Shown: piece by piece, positions 13,781-25,362 of the stretch
Layout: each line of letters begins with the position of its first letter
How positions within the stretch are numbered: position 1 is the first letter of the stretch
Assembly: GCF_003726095.1 (NCBI RefSeq)
Contig: NZ_CP026031.1
Coordinates: forward strand, 2,728,001 to 2,792,000
DNA length: 64,000 nt
DNA from: Niallia circulans
GTDB taxonomy: Bacteria; Bacillota; Bacilli; Bacillales; Cytobacillaceae
Direction of reading: 5' to 3'
Translations under genes and position numbers: made by a program
The notes under the pieces: model-generated
What the model saw: the letters and a program-made list of their open reading frames with translations, nothing else
The model's database searches: none
What the model was told of the DNA's origin: nothing

Positions 13781-14725
13781 TTAATTGACTTTTTCTCCAC
13801 GACGAAGTGCATCGGCAATTTCATCTATTTTTCTTAAACGGTGATTGATGCCAGATTTACTGATGTTACCAGATGATACCATTTCTCCTAATTCTTTTAA
13901 AGTTACATCTTGATAGGCAACTCGAAGTTCGGCAATTTCTCTAAGTTTATCAGGTAAAATTTGTAAGCCGACTGTTTTATCAATATAACGAATATTCTCA
14001 ACCTGTCTTAATGCAGCCCCAATTGTCTTATTTAAATTAGCTGTTTCGCAATTGACTAAACGGTTAACTGAATTTCTCATATCTCTCACAATTCGAATGT
14101 CTTCAAAACGAAGAAGCGCTCCATGGGCACCGATAATATTAAGAAATTCGGTTATTTTTTCTGCTTCCTTTAAATAAGCAATAAAACCTTTTTTTCTTTC
14201 TAATGTCTTACTTTTTAACCCAAATGTATTCATTAAATCACTAAGCGCAATAATATGTTCTTTATATAAAGAAGCGATTTCCAAATGGTAGGAAGAAGTT
14301 TCTGGGTTATTAACCGAACCTCCTGCTAGAAAGGCTCCGCGTAAATAAGATCGTTTACAGCATTTTTTCTTAATAAGATCTGGAGAAATTTCATGTGTAA
14401 ACACAAAACCTTCTTTAAGAATGCTCAGTTCCTCAAGCACTTCTTTTCCTTGATTAGAAATTCGCACAATATAGACATTGTTCTTTTTTAAACGCATTTT
14501 TTTGCGGACTAATAGTTCAACCGGGATATCAAAATACCTTTTTATTAGCGTATAAATTCTTCTTGCGATAGCTGCATTCTCTGTCTGGATATTTACAACT
14601 AGCCTCTGGTTAGAAAAGGAAAGTGTCCCATTCATTTGAATTAATGCTGATAATTCTGCTTTTCCACAACAATTTTTGGCTTCAATTGTTGTTAATTCTT
14701 TTTTAGTTTCTGAAGCAAAAGACAT
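13781..14725 (-). CDS. whiA: DNA-binding protein WhiA
   Basis: 314 residues. It has an N-terminal pair of degenerate LAGLIDADG homing-endonuclease folds ([13 protein letters not shown] at ~129-141 is the second) and a C-terminal helix-turn-helix (~258-305) with [20 protein letters not shown] and [14 protein letters not shown]. In B. subtilis the orthologue YvcL affects division and chromosome segregation rather than acting as a classical activator. The ATG follows AAGGGGGGA. It is co-directional with yvcK, 66 bases upstream of it in the transcript, and is the last gene before the terminator. Confidence 0.95.
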   Translation of the reverse strand: MSFASETKKELTTIEAKNCCGKAELSALIQMNGTLSFSNQRLVVNIQTENAAIARRIYTLIKRYFDIPVELLVRKKMRLKKNNVYIVRISNQGKEVLEELSILKEGFVFTHEISPDLIKKKCCKRSYLRGAFLAGGSVNNPETSSYHLEIASLYKEHIIALSDLMNTFGLKSKTLERKKGFIAYLKEAEKITEFLNIIGAHGALLRFEDIRIVRDMRNSVNRLVNCETANLNKTIGAALRQVENIRYIDKTVGLQILPDKLREIAELRVAYQDVTLKELGEMVSSGNISKSGINHRLRKIDEIADALRRGEKVN

Positions 14726-14791
14726 GTCCTTCCCCCCTTATAGACTCGGAGTATATTGTTCCAATACCTTGTCTAAAAAGTTACTCTTCTT

Positions 14792-15748
14792 TCAATCGAT
14801 AATTGAATAGAGAATTTTCGCCACTTCTAGAGTATTATGGCGAATAACACCTTGATCAAGCTTAATGATATCACCAGCTATTACATCTAAATCCATCCGT
14901 TCCAGCCGATTAATATCAAAAACCACAGGCTTTGCTTTTTCTTCATCATATCTTTGTTGTATACTTGCAGGAATATTCGTTTTGTTCACGATTATTGTAT
15001 CAATAAATGGCTTTTCTACATGTTCATATAGTGCCTTCACATGATCACTTGCCGTATAATCGGACGTTTCTCCTGCTTGTGTCATTATATTGCACACATA
15101 GACTTTTTTCGCTTTCGCTTCTCGGACTGCCGCTTTGATTTCTGGAACGACTAAGTTTGGTAAGATACTAGTATATAAGCTTCCAGGCCCCATCACAATT
15201 AAATCGGCTTGCTCGATAGCATGTATCGTTTCAGGAAGCGGCTCAGAATCTTCGGGGGTTAGGAAAACTTTTTTTATCTTTTTCCCAGCCTCTGGAATAT
15301 TAGACTCCCCTATTACAATCGATCCATCTTCCATTACCGCATTTAAGATAACACTATGACTAGTCGCAGGTAATACTTTACCACGGACATTAAGTACTTT
15401 GCTCATTTCTTGAATCGCATAGGTAAAGTTACCAGTAATGGAAGTCATGGCCGCTAAGATTAAGTTACCTAATGAATGTCCATCTAAATCTTTGCTATTC
15501 GTGAAGCGATGTTGAAACATTTCCTCCACTAAGGGCTCGACATCCGATAACGCGGCTAACACATTACGAACGTCTCCAGGAGCAGGGATATCGAGATCCT
15601 CTCTTAATCTTCCAGAGCTTCCTCCATCATCGGCTACTGTTACGATTGCCGTTATGTCTACTGGATACTTTTTCAATCCACGCAGAAGCACAGAAAGGCC
15701 AGTTCCTCCCCCGATGATTACAATTCTTGGCTGTTCCTTTTCACTCAT
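14792..15748 (-). CDS. yvcK: Gluconeogenesis factor YvcK (MgfK)
   Basis: 318-residue member of the CofD-like family that binds UDP-sugars and is needed for cell-wall synthesis on gluconeogenic carbon; enzymatic activity is uncertain. The glycine-rich loop [14 protein letters not shown] (13-26), [14 protein letters not shown] and PAPGDVRN are the family signatures. GHSLGNL and [14 protein letters not shown] follow. Its ATG overlaps the rapZ stop by four bases (15745-15748), so translation is coupled. Confidence 0.95.
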   Translation of the reverse strand: MSEKEQPRIVIIGGGTGLSVLLRGLKKYPVDITAIVTVADDGGSSGRLREDLDIPAPGDVRNVLAALSDVEPLVEEMFQHRFTNSKDLDGHSLGNLILAAMTSITGNFTYAIQEMSKVLNVRGKVLPATSHSVILNAVMEDGSIVIGESNIPEAGKKIKKVFLTPEDSEPLPETIHAIEQADLIVMGPGSLYTSILPNLVVPEIKAAVREAKAKKVYVCNIMTQAGETSDYTASDHVKALYEHVEKPFIDTIIVNKTNIPASIQQRYDEEKAKPVVFDINRLERMDLDVIAGDIIKLDQGVIRHNTLEVAKILYSIID

Positions 15749-16617
15749 GCCTGTTGGTCCTTTCTCCTCTCCATATCACGGTGAGCAATAGCAATATTAT
15801 ATTCTTTTTCAAAATGATGGCCGATATACTCAGCTAATGCAACAGATCGATGCTGTCCCCCAGTACAGCCAATCGCAATAACTAGCTGCGATTTTCCTTC
15901 TCTCTTATATTGAGGCAGCATAAATGTTAATAAATCAATGACTTTTTCTAAAAATTGGCCTGTTTCCGTCCATTTCAATACATAACTGGATACCTCTACG
16001 TCTAATCCAGTTTTCGGTCTCATATGCTCAACGTAATGAGGGTTTGGTAAAAAACGCACATCAAATACTAAATCCGCATCAATAGGAAGTCCATGTTTAA
16101 ATCCAAAACTCATCACATTTACAGTAAAGATAGATTGTTTATTAACAGAGAATTCTTTTAGAATCTTTTCACGAAGTTCTCTCGGTGAGCTTTGTGATGT
16201 ATTATAAATAATTTGCGCTCTTCCTTTGAGCTCTTCTAACAATTCTCGTTCCAATTTAATTCCTTCTAAAGGAAGCCCAGCCGGTGCAAGGGGATGAACT
16301 CTTCTAGTCTCCTTATATCTTCTAACAAGGGCACTGTCATCAGCGTCTAGAAAAAGGATCTTGGGAACAACCCAGGAAGTTGCCAAATCATCTAGTGCAG
16401 TGAACAAATCATCAAAAAATTCTCTCCCCCGCAAATCCATCCCAAGAGCAACCTTATTCATCTTATTCTCCGACTCTTTCATAAGTTCGAGAAACTTAGG
16501 TAAAAGTGTAGGCGGTAAGTTGTCCACACAAAAAAAGCCTAAGTCTTCAAAGCTTTGAATAACAACTGTTTTTCCTGCTCCTGACATACCTGTGATGATT
16601 ACGACTTGTGGTTCCAT
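15745..16617 (-). CDS. rapZ: Nucleotide-binding protein RapZ/YvcJ
   Basis: 290-residue P-loop protein with ATPase/GTPase activity in Bacillus (YvcJ, linked to competence) and an sRNA adaptor in E. coli (RapZ). Walker A GMSGAGKT is at 10-17, followed by FFCVDNLPP. The C-terminal domain contains [16 protein letters not shown] with the Cys and His conserved in the family. GGGGGAA stands before the ATG. It lies 21 bases after yvcI and overlaps yvcK by four. Confidence 0.95.
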   Translation of the reverse strand: MEPQVVIITGMSGAGKTVVIQSFEDLGFFCVDNLPPTLLPKFLELMKESENKMNKVALGMDLRGREFFDDLFTALDDLATSWVVPKILFLDADDSALVRRYKETRRVHPLAPAGLPLEGIKLERELLEELKGRAQIIYNTSQSSPRELREKILKEFSVNKQSIFTVNVMSFGFKHGLPIDADLVFDVRFLPNPHYVEHMRPKTGLDVEVSSYVLKWTETGQFLEKVIDLLTFMLPQYKREGKSQLVIAIGCTGGQHRSVALAEYIGHHFEKEYNIAIAHRDMERRKDQQA

Positions 16618-16638
16618 TTTAATTCCCCCTATAAATCT

Positions 16639-17097
16639 TTAGCTTGGATCTAATCGGTAACTAATTAATTCGAAATCTGGTGTATAAGTAAATGTTCCAT
16701 AGATTATTCCATTTCCATGGATCATGTAATCTAAAATATGATAATCGCCCTCAGCCATTGGCAAATTTTTCACATCATCTAAATCGTGCCAGACAATTTT
16801 CCCTTCAGCTGATTCGTCTACATTGACACCATCTGCATTCGTAGAGAAAAAGGTGAACATCATCCACTCCGATATAATCTTATCTCCCTCTTTAATAATA
16901 AAGGTAAAAATTCCTTTGATGTTAGGATTTCGTAAATAAATACCTGTTTCTTCTCTATACTCACGAATACAGGAATCTCTAACAGATTCTCCCGGCTCCA
17001 TTTTTCCGCCAGGCGCTACCCACCAGCCACGTCTTGGTTTTTGTAGCAATAAGACTTTATTATCTTTAAGTAACAAACAATTCGTCACACGTTGCAA
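16639..17097 (-). CDS. yvcI: Nudix hydrolase YvcI
   Basis: 152 residues with a complete Nudix box, GGKMEPGESVRDS continuing to REYREETGI (GX5EX7REXXEEXGX). The substrate is unknown; MutT-like nucleotide diphosphate hydrolysis is the family expectation. The start is TTG 17097 (MQRVTNCLLLK), with GGGGTGA eight bases upstream. It is the first gene of yvcI-rapZ-yvcK-whiA. In B. subtilis trxB adjoins it; here a broken NERD gene on the opposite strand has come between them. Confidence 0.92.
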   Translation of the reverse strand: MQRVTNCLLLKDNKVLLLQKPRRGWWVAPGGKMEPGESVRDSCIREYREETGIYLRNPNIKGIFTFIIKEGDKIISEWMMFTFFSTNADGVNVDESAEGKIVWHDLDDVKNLPMAEGDYHILDYMIHGNGIIYGTFTYTPDFELISYRLDPS

Positions 17098-17254
17098 AAT
17101 TATTCACCCCAATTTTCTCTATATGTAGGCACTGCTTTTTATCCATTCCTTTTATTATACTATTATTGTCATGCCCCCACAATAAATTGCCTTTTCCAAT
17201 TATGAAGGATTCTTTATTCCTGATAGAGAAATGATTATATATCTTTAGAAAAGG

Positions 17255-18148
17255 ATGTGGATACTCTTGTATGTTAACCCTGTTAAAAAGGATTTAAAGG
17301 TAAGAAAATTAGAAGCACTCTTAAAACGCGGAGATAAACATTCGTCCATCAAAAAAGATGTATCGATTTATTTACGCGGCTATAAAGGAGAAAAGCACCT
17401 AACCTATTATCTCGATTTTATCCCTGAGAAGGAATGCTTTATTATTCATAATCTTCGTTTATACGATGGAAAATCTTATTTTCAAATAGACTATCTCTTG
17501 TTGACACATTGCTTTTTTATTATCATTGATTGTAAAAACTATTTAGGCACATTACTATTTGATACAACTTTAAACCAATTTACCCGAATTCGAAATAATC
17601 AAGAAGAGGGCTACCTGGATCCCCTCTCTCAAATGAAAAGATTAAAGCGCCAACTAGAATCGTTCTTACAAAAACGCCACTTTCCTATTCCTCCTATCAA
17701 GCCAATCGTTATTATATCCAAACCTTCTACTATCATAAAGGCAATCCCTCGATAAAAAATCATGTTCTCCACAGTCATAGTTTTCTTGAAAAATGGGATC
17801 AATTACAAAGAAAATATTCTCGATGACAAGAGCCTTCGCAAAATCTCCAAATTCCCGCAACAAGCATCACACTCCAGACCATACTAATTTATTGAAAAAA
17901 TACAATTTAAGTAAAGAAGATATTATAACAGGCGTTCATTGCACGGCATTTGATAAAAAACCCCTTATTAAAGCAGTGAAAGATTATTTTCTTTTAATCA
18001 AACCTTCTATAACCAGTAAGGAATTTCGTGAATTCGTCCATATTTCTTCCAAAGATACCGCCAATCGACTTCTTGTCTCGATGAATTACCTTATACAGGT
18101 GAAAATCGAGGGAAAATTTATTACCCTACAAAAGATTTTTGGGAATGA
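17255..18148 (+). pseudogene. NERD-domain protein, multiply frameshifted
   Basis: Remnant of a nuclease-related-domain protein. The first part (TTG 17267 after AAAGGAT, or ATG 17255) encodes the NERD core, with FIIHNLRL and FQIDYLLLTHCFFIIIDCKNY, up to a stop at 17755. Coding sense then continues in other frames: GNPSIKNHVLHSHSFLEKWD after ~17743, NILDDKSLRKISKFPQQ after ~17820, HHTPDHTNLLKKYNLS after ~17868 to the helical tail, and LPYTGENRGKIYYP after ~18085, ending at TGA 18148. At least four indels are needed. GVHCTAFDKKPLIKAVKDY also looks shortened where intact homologues, as I recall, carry a Cys-rich zinc ribbon. Four shifts exceed sequencing error, so this is a decaying gene. Confidence 0.88.
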
Positions 18149-18168
18149 ATAGAAGTACTTACACTATA

Positions 18169-18240
18169 TTCGCGTAATCACCTCTTAAATTCGCGAAAAG
18201 CGCAAAGTATTCGCGAAAACATTCCAGATATTCGCGAAAA
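18169..18240. repeat. Four TTCGCG boxes at 20-21 bp spacing
   Basis: TTCGCG begins at 18169, 18190, 18210 and 18231. The last three read TTCGCGAAAA, the first TTCGCGTAAT. Spacings of 21, 20 and 21 bp equal two helical turns, so all sites face one side of the DNA. TTCGCGAA is palindromic. It lies between the NERD remnant and the trxB terminator. Confidence 0.85.
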
Positions 18241-18283
18241 ATAACATTTATCAGCCAAATCCTACTAAATCGAGTAAAATCCA

Positions 18284-18320
18284 TAAAAAAAGGCATAGGC
18301 TCCATGTTTGGGCCTATGCT
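18284..18320 (-). terminator. Terminator downstream of trxB
   Basis: GCATAGGC (18293-18300) pairs with GCCTATGC (18312-18319). On the minus strand a run of seven T follows. It is about 100 bases beyond the trxB stop. Confidence 0.85.
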
Positions 18321-18418
18321 AAAAAATATATCTTAAAAGGGGGTCAATTTCTATTTCTATGATACCCTAACTATGTTTCACTACTGTTACATTCCAATTA
18401 AAACACAATGACACTTTC

Positions 18419-19396
<978 letters not shown>

Positions 19397-19504
19397 CTAT
19401 TAGATGATAGAATCCACATTGTCCATTTATTATTATAAGTATGATTATCTATTACTATCCTATAAAACAATCCCCTATCCGTCCAAATATCTGCTCATAA
19501 ATTA

Positions 19505-19861
19505 TTATAATAAATTCTTTAATTTCTTTGCTTCATTTTCTAAAATCAGCCGACGTTCTCGTATTTCATTTTCCTCTTGCAGCAGCTTCTCTAATTGTCC
19601 CGTTAAAATTTGATGAACTTGGCCAATGAATTGCTTATCCCCATAATCCACTGCCTCTTTTAAAGAAGAGATTTTCTGAATATCTTTTAAGGAAAAACCA
19701 TATTTTTTCAACTCATTTACCACTTGAAAGTCGAGGATTTCTTTATCACTATATTCCTTTTTATTATTTTGCCAATTTGGTTTTAATAAATTTAGCTCTT
19801 CATAATGCCGAACAGTATCTTTTGTTGTATTTAACAACGCTACAAATTCCCCAATTTTCAT
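19505..19861 (-). CDS. MerR-family transcriptional regulator
   Basis: 118 residues. The winged-helix DNA-binding domain is complete (MKIGEFVALLNTTKDTVRHY at 1-20, then GFSLKDIQKISSLKE), followed by a coiled coil (~85-118, LEKLLQEENEIRERRLILEN) and no ligand-binding domain. The effector and targets are unknown, and no cysteines suggest a metal sensor. AAAGGAG stands upstream of ATG 19861. The adjacent genes (trxB, TPR protein) are not obvious regulon members. Confidence 0.85.
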   Translation of the reverse strand: MKIGEFVALLNTTKDTVRHYEELNLLKPNWQNNKKEYSDKEILDFQVVNELKKYGFSLKDIQKISSLKEAVDYGDKQFIGQVHQILTGQLEKLLQEENEIRERRLILENEAKKLKNLL

Positions 19862-20172
19862 TTCTAATTCTCCTTTTTACTGGGACCTTTTCACTTAAGA
19901 AAGAACCGATTCAAATTACTTTTAAAACAGGGGAGATAAAATGTCACAAATTGGATAAATATTGTCTGATGTTGAAATGAAACACCGGTTTGGCATGTTC
20001 TTATTTGGTGTTACATCCCTATTCCATATACACTCTACATCCTTTCCTTTATCTGTATAAGCAATAATAAATGGGTTTTACTTATATGGAAAACTTCATA
20101 TCATGCATCATATCGTTAGATTAATTATAACTCTTTTTATTATATATTTAATGTGTCATCTTTTTAAAGCTT
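19862..20172. other. Intergenic stretch without recognisable gene
   Basis: AT-rich, with only very short frames lacking ribosome sites. It presumably holds the MerR gene's promoter, but I see no clear -35/-10 pair or palindrome. Confidence 0.4.
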
Positions 20173-20210
20173 ATAAAAAAGAAGCAGTCCAACTCCTAAC
20201 TGCTTCTTCC
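20173..20210 (-). terminator. Terminator after the TPR-protein gene
   Basis: AAGAAGCAGT (to 20188) pairs with ACTGCTTCTT (20199-20208). On the minus strand a T6 run follows. It is 48 bases past the stop codon. Confidence 0.85.
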
Positions 20211-20255
20211 TACTATTTATTCAATAAATGCATAAAACATCAAAATAATGGAATC

Positions 20256-21773
20256 TTAGTTATAGATGGGCTGCATAAAATTCTTCATTGATTTTATATA
20301 TTTTTGTAAAGTAGAGGTAGAAAGTCCATAATTATTGGCAATTTCTTGCTGAGTTTTCTTCTTCTCTCGAGATTGACTCCACAGATAATCAATAGCAGCT
20401 GCACTTGCAATACAATTTTTAAATAAAGCTCCTTCTGTTTGCATTTCCATGATAGCTGAAAACCATAATAAATATAAGCTAGTTTCTTCCGTACCAATTG
20501 GATGATAGTTGGTATAAATTTGTTCGGCTGTATGATGTGCAACATATAAAAATGGATCCTCTATTTCAGTGCCATTTTTCACAAAATCACGATATTTTTT
20601 TTCTATTTGTGTAAAAGCATTCTCTTGCTGAAAAACAGAAGAAGACAAAATCTTATCTTTTTGAGAAGATATAGAAGTTAAAAAAGTAGCAAACATTCGC
20701 TCCTCAGCATGGCTGCTTTCAAATCTTTTGAGAATGGAGCTTACATGCTCCTCAAATCCATTGATTGTATATTCCGAGTTATTCCAAGGCTCTTGCCCTT
20801 CTTTTTCTGGATGGATATCCATTACCTTTTTCCATGCTTTCTTTGCTGTTTGCTTATTTCCTGTGTAATAAGCTGCATAAGATAGCCAATAGTAAAAAGA
20901 ACCATCTCCCTGAAATCCTTGTTTATAAATCTTCTTCAACCAAAAATAGGCTGTATCATATTCACCAATAAGTGCGAAAGTAGTTCCTAGTTTGAACTGA
21001 TGGTCAATAGAAATAGGGTTGATTTTTCTTAAAATAGCAGCCATTTCTTTCACATGTCTATCGTTATTTTGATAATAAGCAAATACAAGTTTATTACACA
21101 AAGCATGTAAGTTTCCGATATTATTCGTTAAAACATGCTCCAAAATCTCACTTGCCTTTTCCGATTGTCCAAGATAGAAATGGGCTAACGCTAAATTATT
21201 ATATGCTGACCAGTATTCCGGATAATCTTGAATAATCTTTGTTAAAGCTTCGACAGCTTGTGCAAAGTTACCAGATTCAAGCAAAGCCCTTGCCTGCTCC
21301 TGTCTTGTAATAAGATCTTCTTCCTCGTTAGCTTCCTCTTCCTCGAGCTCCTCTGATTCGAGAGATAACACTTCCATAAGATCTTCTGTATCCTCTACAA
21401 ACTCCCCATCTTTATCCAAACTTAAATATAGTTTTGCATGATAATATGCATCTTTAAAAAATCCCAAATGGGCGTAATTATTAGCTAGGAAATAATAACA
21501 CTCAACCATGTCCTCATCTAATTCTTCAATAATAACATGGAGAAGTTCATTCGATTTTTGATATTCTCCAATATCTGCATAAACGACCGCAAGCTGACAT
21601 GCAATCATTGGTTCTCCCGGTTCTAACGCCAGTGCTCTTTGCAAATATTTAAGGGATTTATAATAATCTCTTTGATGATATGCCTTAATTCCTTTGTTAA
21701 AATAAAATTCGCCTGTAGGATTAAATGTAATAAGTTTACCCACTGGTTGTACTCTATCTGAGTTTTTATTCAT
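20256..21773 (-). CDS. Tetratricopeptide-repeat protein, YvcD-like
   Basis: 505 residues of unknown function. TPR units are visible at ~24-57 (AYHQRDYYKSLKYLQRALAL), ~58-130 and ~160-290 (GNFAQAVEALTKIIQDYPEY; LGQSEKASEILEHVL; IGEYDTAYFWLKKIYKQG), broken by an acidic linker rich in Glu (~136-152). The C-terminus carries a helix-turn-helix-like segment, KTQQEIANNYGLSTSTLQKY, that could bind DNA. GGAGG precedes ATG 21773. Its position between trxB and hisI corresponds to yvcD of B. subtilis; the orthology rests on context and type. Confidence 0.8.
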   Translation of the reverse strand: MNKNSDRVQPVGKLITFNPTGEFYFNKGIKAYHQRDYYKSLKYLQRALALEPGEPMIACQLAVVYADIGEYQKSNELLHVIIEELDEDMVECYYFLANNYAHLGFFKDAYYHAKLYLSLDKDGEFVEDTEDLMEVLSLESEELEEEEANEEEDLITRQEQARALLESGNFAQAVEALTKIIQDYPEYWSAYNNLALAHFYLGQSEKASEILEHVLTNNIGNLHALCNKLVFAYYQNNDRHVKEMAAILRKINPISIDHQFKLGTTFALIGEYDTAYFWLKKIYKQGFQGDGSFYYWLSYAAYYTGNKQTAKKAWKKVMDIHPEKEGQEPWNNSEYTINGFEEHVSSILKRFESSHAEERMFATFLTSISSQKDKILSSSVFQQENAFTQIEKKYRDFVKNGTEIEDPFLYVAHHTAEQIYTNYHPIGTEETSLYLLWFSAIMEMQTEGALFKNCIASAAAIDYLWSQSREKKKTQQEIANNYGLSTSTLQKYIKSMKNFMQPIYN

Positions 21774-21933
21774 AAATCCTCCAATATATATGTTCCCTTA
21801 TCAAGCTGCATTATAAAGTTCCTATTAACTCAACAAGTATACCATACTAAATACAAATCCGAGAAGAGTCAATGCCTTTTTGGAAAAACTTTTAGAGGGG
21901 GAAATTTAACTTAAGGAGACATGTATGGATGGA

Positions 21934-21957
21934 GCAAAAAAAGAGAGCGGCTCTCTA
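21934..21957 (-). terminator. his operon terminator
   Basis: AGAGAG-CGG-CTCTCT at 21942-21956 on the plus strand. Read on the minus strand it is followed by a run of seven T. It lies 24-45 bases after the hisI stop. Confidence 0.75.
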
Positions 21958-21979
21958 GATGAACCATTCTCTAGTTTGC

Positions 21980-22621
21980 TTACTTCCCTGTCTTTTCTTC
22001 ATGGCGCGCTTCCAGCACCTGCAAAATCTCAGAAAATGGCAGTTTTTGTTCTCTTAATAAGACAAATAAATGGTAAAGAAGGTCAGATGCTTCCCACTTC
22101 AATTCTTCTGCATCGCGATTTTTTGCAGCAATAATAACTTCGGCCGCTTCTTCGCCAACTTTCTTGAGAATTTTATCTACCCCCTTTTCAAATAGATACG
22201 TTGTATAGGTACCTTCTGGGCGCTTAATATCTCTTTCTTCAATAACTTTCTCTAAATTAGCAAGAATTTGATAGTCCGCTGAAATTACATCCCTTGCTTT
22301 GTTTTGATACATGCTGTCTACAAAACAGCTTGTTGTTCCATTATGGCAAGCGGGACCATTCGGTTGAATTAGCACTACTAATGCATCTTGATCGCAGTCG
22401 TATTTTATTTCTACAATAGATTGTGTATTTCCACTTGTTCCTCCTTTATGCCATAATTCCTGTCTAGACCGGCTATAAAACCATGTTTCTCCGGTGCGTA
22501 TGGATTTTTCTAATGATTCTTTATTCATATAAGCCAAGGTTAACACCTCTTTTGTCACAACATCCTGTACGACAGCAGGTATTAATCCTTTTTCATCAAA
22601 TTTCAATTCATCTAATTTCAT
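21980..22621 (-). CDS. hisI: Bifunctional phosphoribosyl-AMP cyclohydrolase / phosphoribosyl-ATP pyrophosphatase
   Basis: Second and third steps of histidine synthesis in one protein of 213 residues (HisIE fusion). The N-terminal cyclohydrolase has [20 protein letters not shown] and the metal ligands of [11 protein letters not shown] and CHNGTTSCF. The C-terminal pyrophosphatase (from ~115) has the acidic helix [13 protein letters not shown] and [10 protein letters not shown]. Its ATG overlaps the hisF stop by four bases. It is the last gene of the his operon. Confidence 0.97.
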   Translation of the reverse strand: MKLDELKFDEKGLIPAVVQDVVTKEVLTLAYMNKESLEKSIRTGETWFYSRSRQELWHKGGTSGNTQSIVEIKYDCDQDALVVLIQPNGPACHNGTTSCFVDSMYQNKARDVISADYQILANLEKVIEERDIKRPEGTYTTYLFEKGVDKILKKVGEEAAEVIIAAKNRDAEELKWEASDLLYHLFVLLREQKLPFSEILQVLEARHEEKTGK

Positions 22622-23376
22622 CGTACAAGCACTCCTTTTTCCTTTAAATAGCTCTTCACTTCCAAAACGGATGTTTCTTTATAATGGAAAATGGAAGCCG
22701 CAAGTGCAGCATCAGCTTTGCCCATTTTAAATGCCTCTTCAAAATGAGCGGCGTTACCGGCTCCTCCAGAAGCGATAACTGGAACAGAAACAGCCTCACT
22801 TACCGATTTGGTTAATGCTAAGTTAAATCCATTCTTCTCCCCATCCGTATCCATGCTTGTTAACAATATTTCCCCTGCTCCCAAAGCCACAGCCTCTTTT
22901 GCCCATGTAATTACATCCTTATTTACTGGTTTCCTACCACCATGAGTATAGACACGCCATGTGGCAAGCTCAGAATCATATTTAGCATCAATGGCAACAA
23001 CGATACATTGAGATCCAAAAAAATTAGCTCCCTCTTCAATCAAAGCAGGGTTTAACACTGCTGCTGTATTTAAAGATACTTTATCGGCACCAGCCCGCAG
23101 AATTTTCTTCATATCTTCTAGGGAGTTTATTCCTCCTCCAACAGTAAAAGGAATGGCAAGTTCTGATGCAACTTCTTTTACTACCTCCACCATCGTTTTT
23201 CTACCTTCATGTGATGCAGAAATGTCGAGAAATACAAGCTCATCTGCTCCTTGTTCATCATAGAAACGCGCTAATTCAACGGGATCCCCCGCATCTCTTA
23301 ATTGAACAAATTGAATTCCTTTGACCACACGTCCCTCTTTTACATCTAAACATGGAATAATTCGCTTTGTTAACAT
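22618..23376 (-). CDS. hisF: Imidazole glycerol phosphate synthase, cyclase subunit
   Basis: 252-residue TIM barrel that uses ammonia from HisH to make imidazole glycerol phosphate and AICAR. The catalytic Asp11 ([12 protein letters not shown]) and Asp130 (VAIDAKYD) are present, with phosphate loops VGGGI and ASGGAG. It lies 26 bases after hisA and overlaps hisI by four bases. Confidence 0.98.
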   Translation of the reverse strand: MLTKRIIPCLDVKEGRVVKGIQFVQLRDAGDPVELARFYDEQGADELVFLDISASHEGRKTMVEVVKEVASELAIPFTVGGGINSLEDMKKILRAGADKVSLNTAAVLNPALIEEGANFFGSQCIVVAIDAKYDSELATWRVYTHGGRKPVNKDVITWAKEAVALGAGEILLTSMDTDGEKNGFNLALTKSVSEAVSVPVIASGGAGNAAHFEEAFKMGKADAALAASIFHYKETSVLEVKSYLKEKGVLVR

Positions 23377-23402
23377 TAATAAACTCCTCTCACCATATCC
23401 AG

Positions 23403-24128
23403 TTACTTCCCATTCAATTGTTCTAACGCTTCTCGGAGCGTGAATCTTTTTTCATATAATGCTTTACCAATAATCGCACCTCTAGAGTCGCTTTTCTTTA
23501 GTTGATTCAAATCTTTTATACTGCTGATTCCGCCAGATGCGATCACTTCTTTTTTCGTTATCAGAGCCATTTCCTCAATCGCTTTAACATTGGGTCCACT
23601 TAGCATTCCATCTGTTGCAATATCCGTAAAAATAAAAGTTTCCGCCCCAGCATCTGCAAAGCGTTTTCCAAGTTCTACTGCTTTTACTTCTGAAGTAGAC
23701 AGCCAACCATGTGTCGCAACAAATCCATTTTTTGCATCGATACCTATCACTATTCCCTTTCCATATTTGCGGATCATCTCCATCGCAAAGTCTGGCTGTG
23801 AAACAGCGATACTGCCAATTATTACTCTTGTTATCCCATTCTCAAGGTAATGGACAATATCTTCTTCTTTTCTAATACCGCCACCAATTTGCACTTTTAC
23901 TCCTAATTTTGTTGCTGTATCAATGACAAATTGATCATTTACTTTCTTGCCATCCTTCGCACCATCTAGATCAACCATATGAATCCACTTCGCACCGTGG
24001 TCTACAAAGCTTTTTGCCATATCAAATGGTGAATCTCCATAAATTGTTTCTTTTTCATAATTCCCTTGCTGTAAACGAACGCATTTTCCGCCTCGCATAT
24101 CAATGGCCGGATATAAAGTGAAGGTCAT
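23403..24128 (-). CDS. hisA: ProFAR isomerase
   Basis: Amadori isomerisation of ProFAR to PRFAR by a TIM barrel with HisF-like halves. I chose ATG 24128 ([12 protein letters not shown], 241 residues). The frame opens at ATG 24137, but that codon abuts AAAGG, which is well spaced only for 24128. Acid/base residues Asp10 and Asp131 (GIDAKNG) are seen, with phosphate loops GGGIRK and ASGGIS. Five bases separate it from the hisH stop. Confidence 0.96.
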   Translation of the reverse strand: MTFTLYPAIDMRGGKCVRLQQGNYEKETIYGDSPFDMAKSFVDHGAKWIHMVDLDGAKDGKKVNDQFVIDTATKLGVKVQIGGGIRKEEDIVHYLENGITRVIIGSIAVSQPDFAMEMIRKYGKGIVIGIDAKNGFVATHGWLSTSEVKAVELGKRFADAGAETFIFTDIATDGMLSGPNVKAIEEMALITKKEVIASGGISSIKDLNQLKKSDSRGAIIGKALYEKRFTLREALEQLNGK

Positions 24129-24133
24129 ATTGT

Positions 24134-24757
24134 TCATCCTTTCTGTATTAAATTCGCAAAGTTGCTTAATAATTGCATCCCCAATTTGCTACTTTTCTCC
24201 GGATGAAACTGCATGCCAAACACATTGTTTCTTCCTACTACTGCTGGAACCTCTTTATCATAGGAACAGCTTGCTATAATAACACCCTCGTTAGTATCTG
24301 CATAATACGAGTGCACAAAATAAACGAAATCATCTTCCAAATCAGATGTGACCAAAGACTCTCTTTTAAAATGCAACTTATTCCAGCCCATATGAGGAAC
24401 CTTATAGGCCGCACCACTTTCTGTAATGCCAGGAAAACGAACCACTTTTCCAGGTAGTAAATTTAACCCTTCACTGTATCCATGCTCCTCACTTGATTCG
24501 AACAATAACTGCATCCCTAAGCAAATGCCTAACAAAGGCCTCCCACTATCAACAAATACAGAAATCATTTCAGATAGGCCCGTCTTCTTTAATTTTTCCA
24601 TTGCATCTTTAAACGCTCCGACACCTGGAAGAATCAATGCATCTGCCTGAAGTAATTTATCTTTATCCTCTGAAATAAAATAGGGAGCACCTAATCTTTC
24701 TAATGCTTTACTTACGCTGAACAAATTCCCCATTCCATAGTCAATAATTCCGATCAT
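24134..24757 (-). CDS. hisH: Imidazole glycerol phosphate synthase, glutamine amidotransferase subunit
   Basis: Class I glutaminase that feeds ammonia to HisF, 207 residues. The triad is Cys79 ([10 protein letters not shown]), His185 and Glu187 ([10 protein letters not shown]). The oxyanion strand is PGVGAF. Its ATG directly follows the hisB stop with no intervening base. Confidence 0.98.
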   Translation of the reverse strand: MIGIIDYGMGNLFSVSKALERLGAPYFISEDKDKLLQADALILPGVGAFKDAMEKLKKTGLSEMISVFVDSGRPLLGICLGMQLLFESSEEHGYSEGLNLLPGKVVRFPGITESGAAYKVPHMGWNKLHFKRESLVTSDLEDDFVYFVHSYYADTNEGVIIASCSYDKEVPAVVGRNNVFGMQFHPEKSSKLGMQLLSNFANLIQKG

Positions 24758-25345
24758 TTACAGCATTCCTTTCGTGGAAGGAATTCCTTTAATTCTTGGG
24801 TCAATCGTCGTGGCTTCATCTAATGCACGAGCCATCGCTTTAAAGATCGCTTCGATCATATGATGGGTATTTTTCCCATAGTGCAAAATAACGTGCAGAT
24901 TCATTCTAGCTTCTAACGCTAGTTTCCAGAGAAATTCATGTACCAGTTCTGTATCAAAGGTTCCTACCTTATCATTTGGAAACTCTGCTCGGAATTCTAG
25001 ATGAGGTCTGTTGCTTAAATCGATAACCACTTGTGCCAATGTTTCATCCATTGGTACAAAGCTATTCCCATAGCGCTTAATCCCTCTTTTATCTCCGAGC
25101 GCCTCTTTTATGGCCAATCCTAAACATATCCCAATATCCTCTGTTGTATGGTGATCATCTACCTCAATATCTCCATTCGCTTGAACTGTTAAATTAAATT
25201 GACCATGTTTGGTAAATAAGTCGAGCATATGATTCATAAATGGTACACCTGTGTCTAGTTCAGAAACTCCTTCTCCGTCTACATTAAAAGATAACTGAAT
25301 GTTCGTTTCACCTGTTTTTCTACTAATTGCAGCTGTCCTTGCCAT
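24758..25345 (-). CDS. hisB: Imidazoleglycerol-phosphate dehydratase
   Basis: Monofunctional Mn-dependent dehydratase, 195 residues. The duplicated metal-binding signatures are DDHHTTEDIGI and KNTHHMIEAIFKA, with LDLFTKHGQF in between. The phosphatase domain fused to it in E. coli is absent. It lies between hisD and hisH, 17 bases after hisD. Confidence 0.98.
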   Translation of the reverse strand: MARTAAISRKTGETNIQLSFNVDGEGVSELDTGVPFMNHMLDLFTKHGQFNLTVQANGDIEVDDHHTTEDIGICLGLAIKEALGDKRGIKRYGNSFVPMDETLAQVVIDLSNRPHLEFRAEFPNDKVGTFDTELVHEFLWKLALEARMNLHVILHYGKNTHHMIEAIFKAMARALDEATTIDPRIKGIPSTKGML

Positions 25346-25362
25346 TTTCCTTCCTCCTTTTA

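Noticed and set aside
20103..20291. 62-codon plus-strand frame
   Set aside because: It covers the terminator of the TPR gene and overlaps its 3' end, with no ribosome site.
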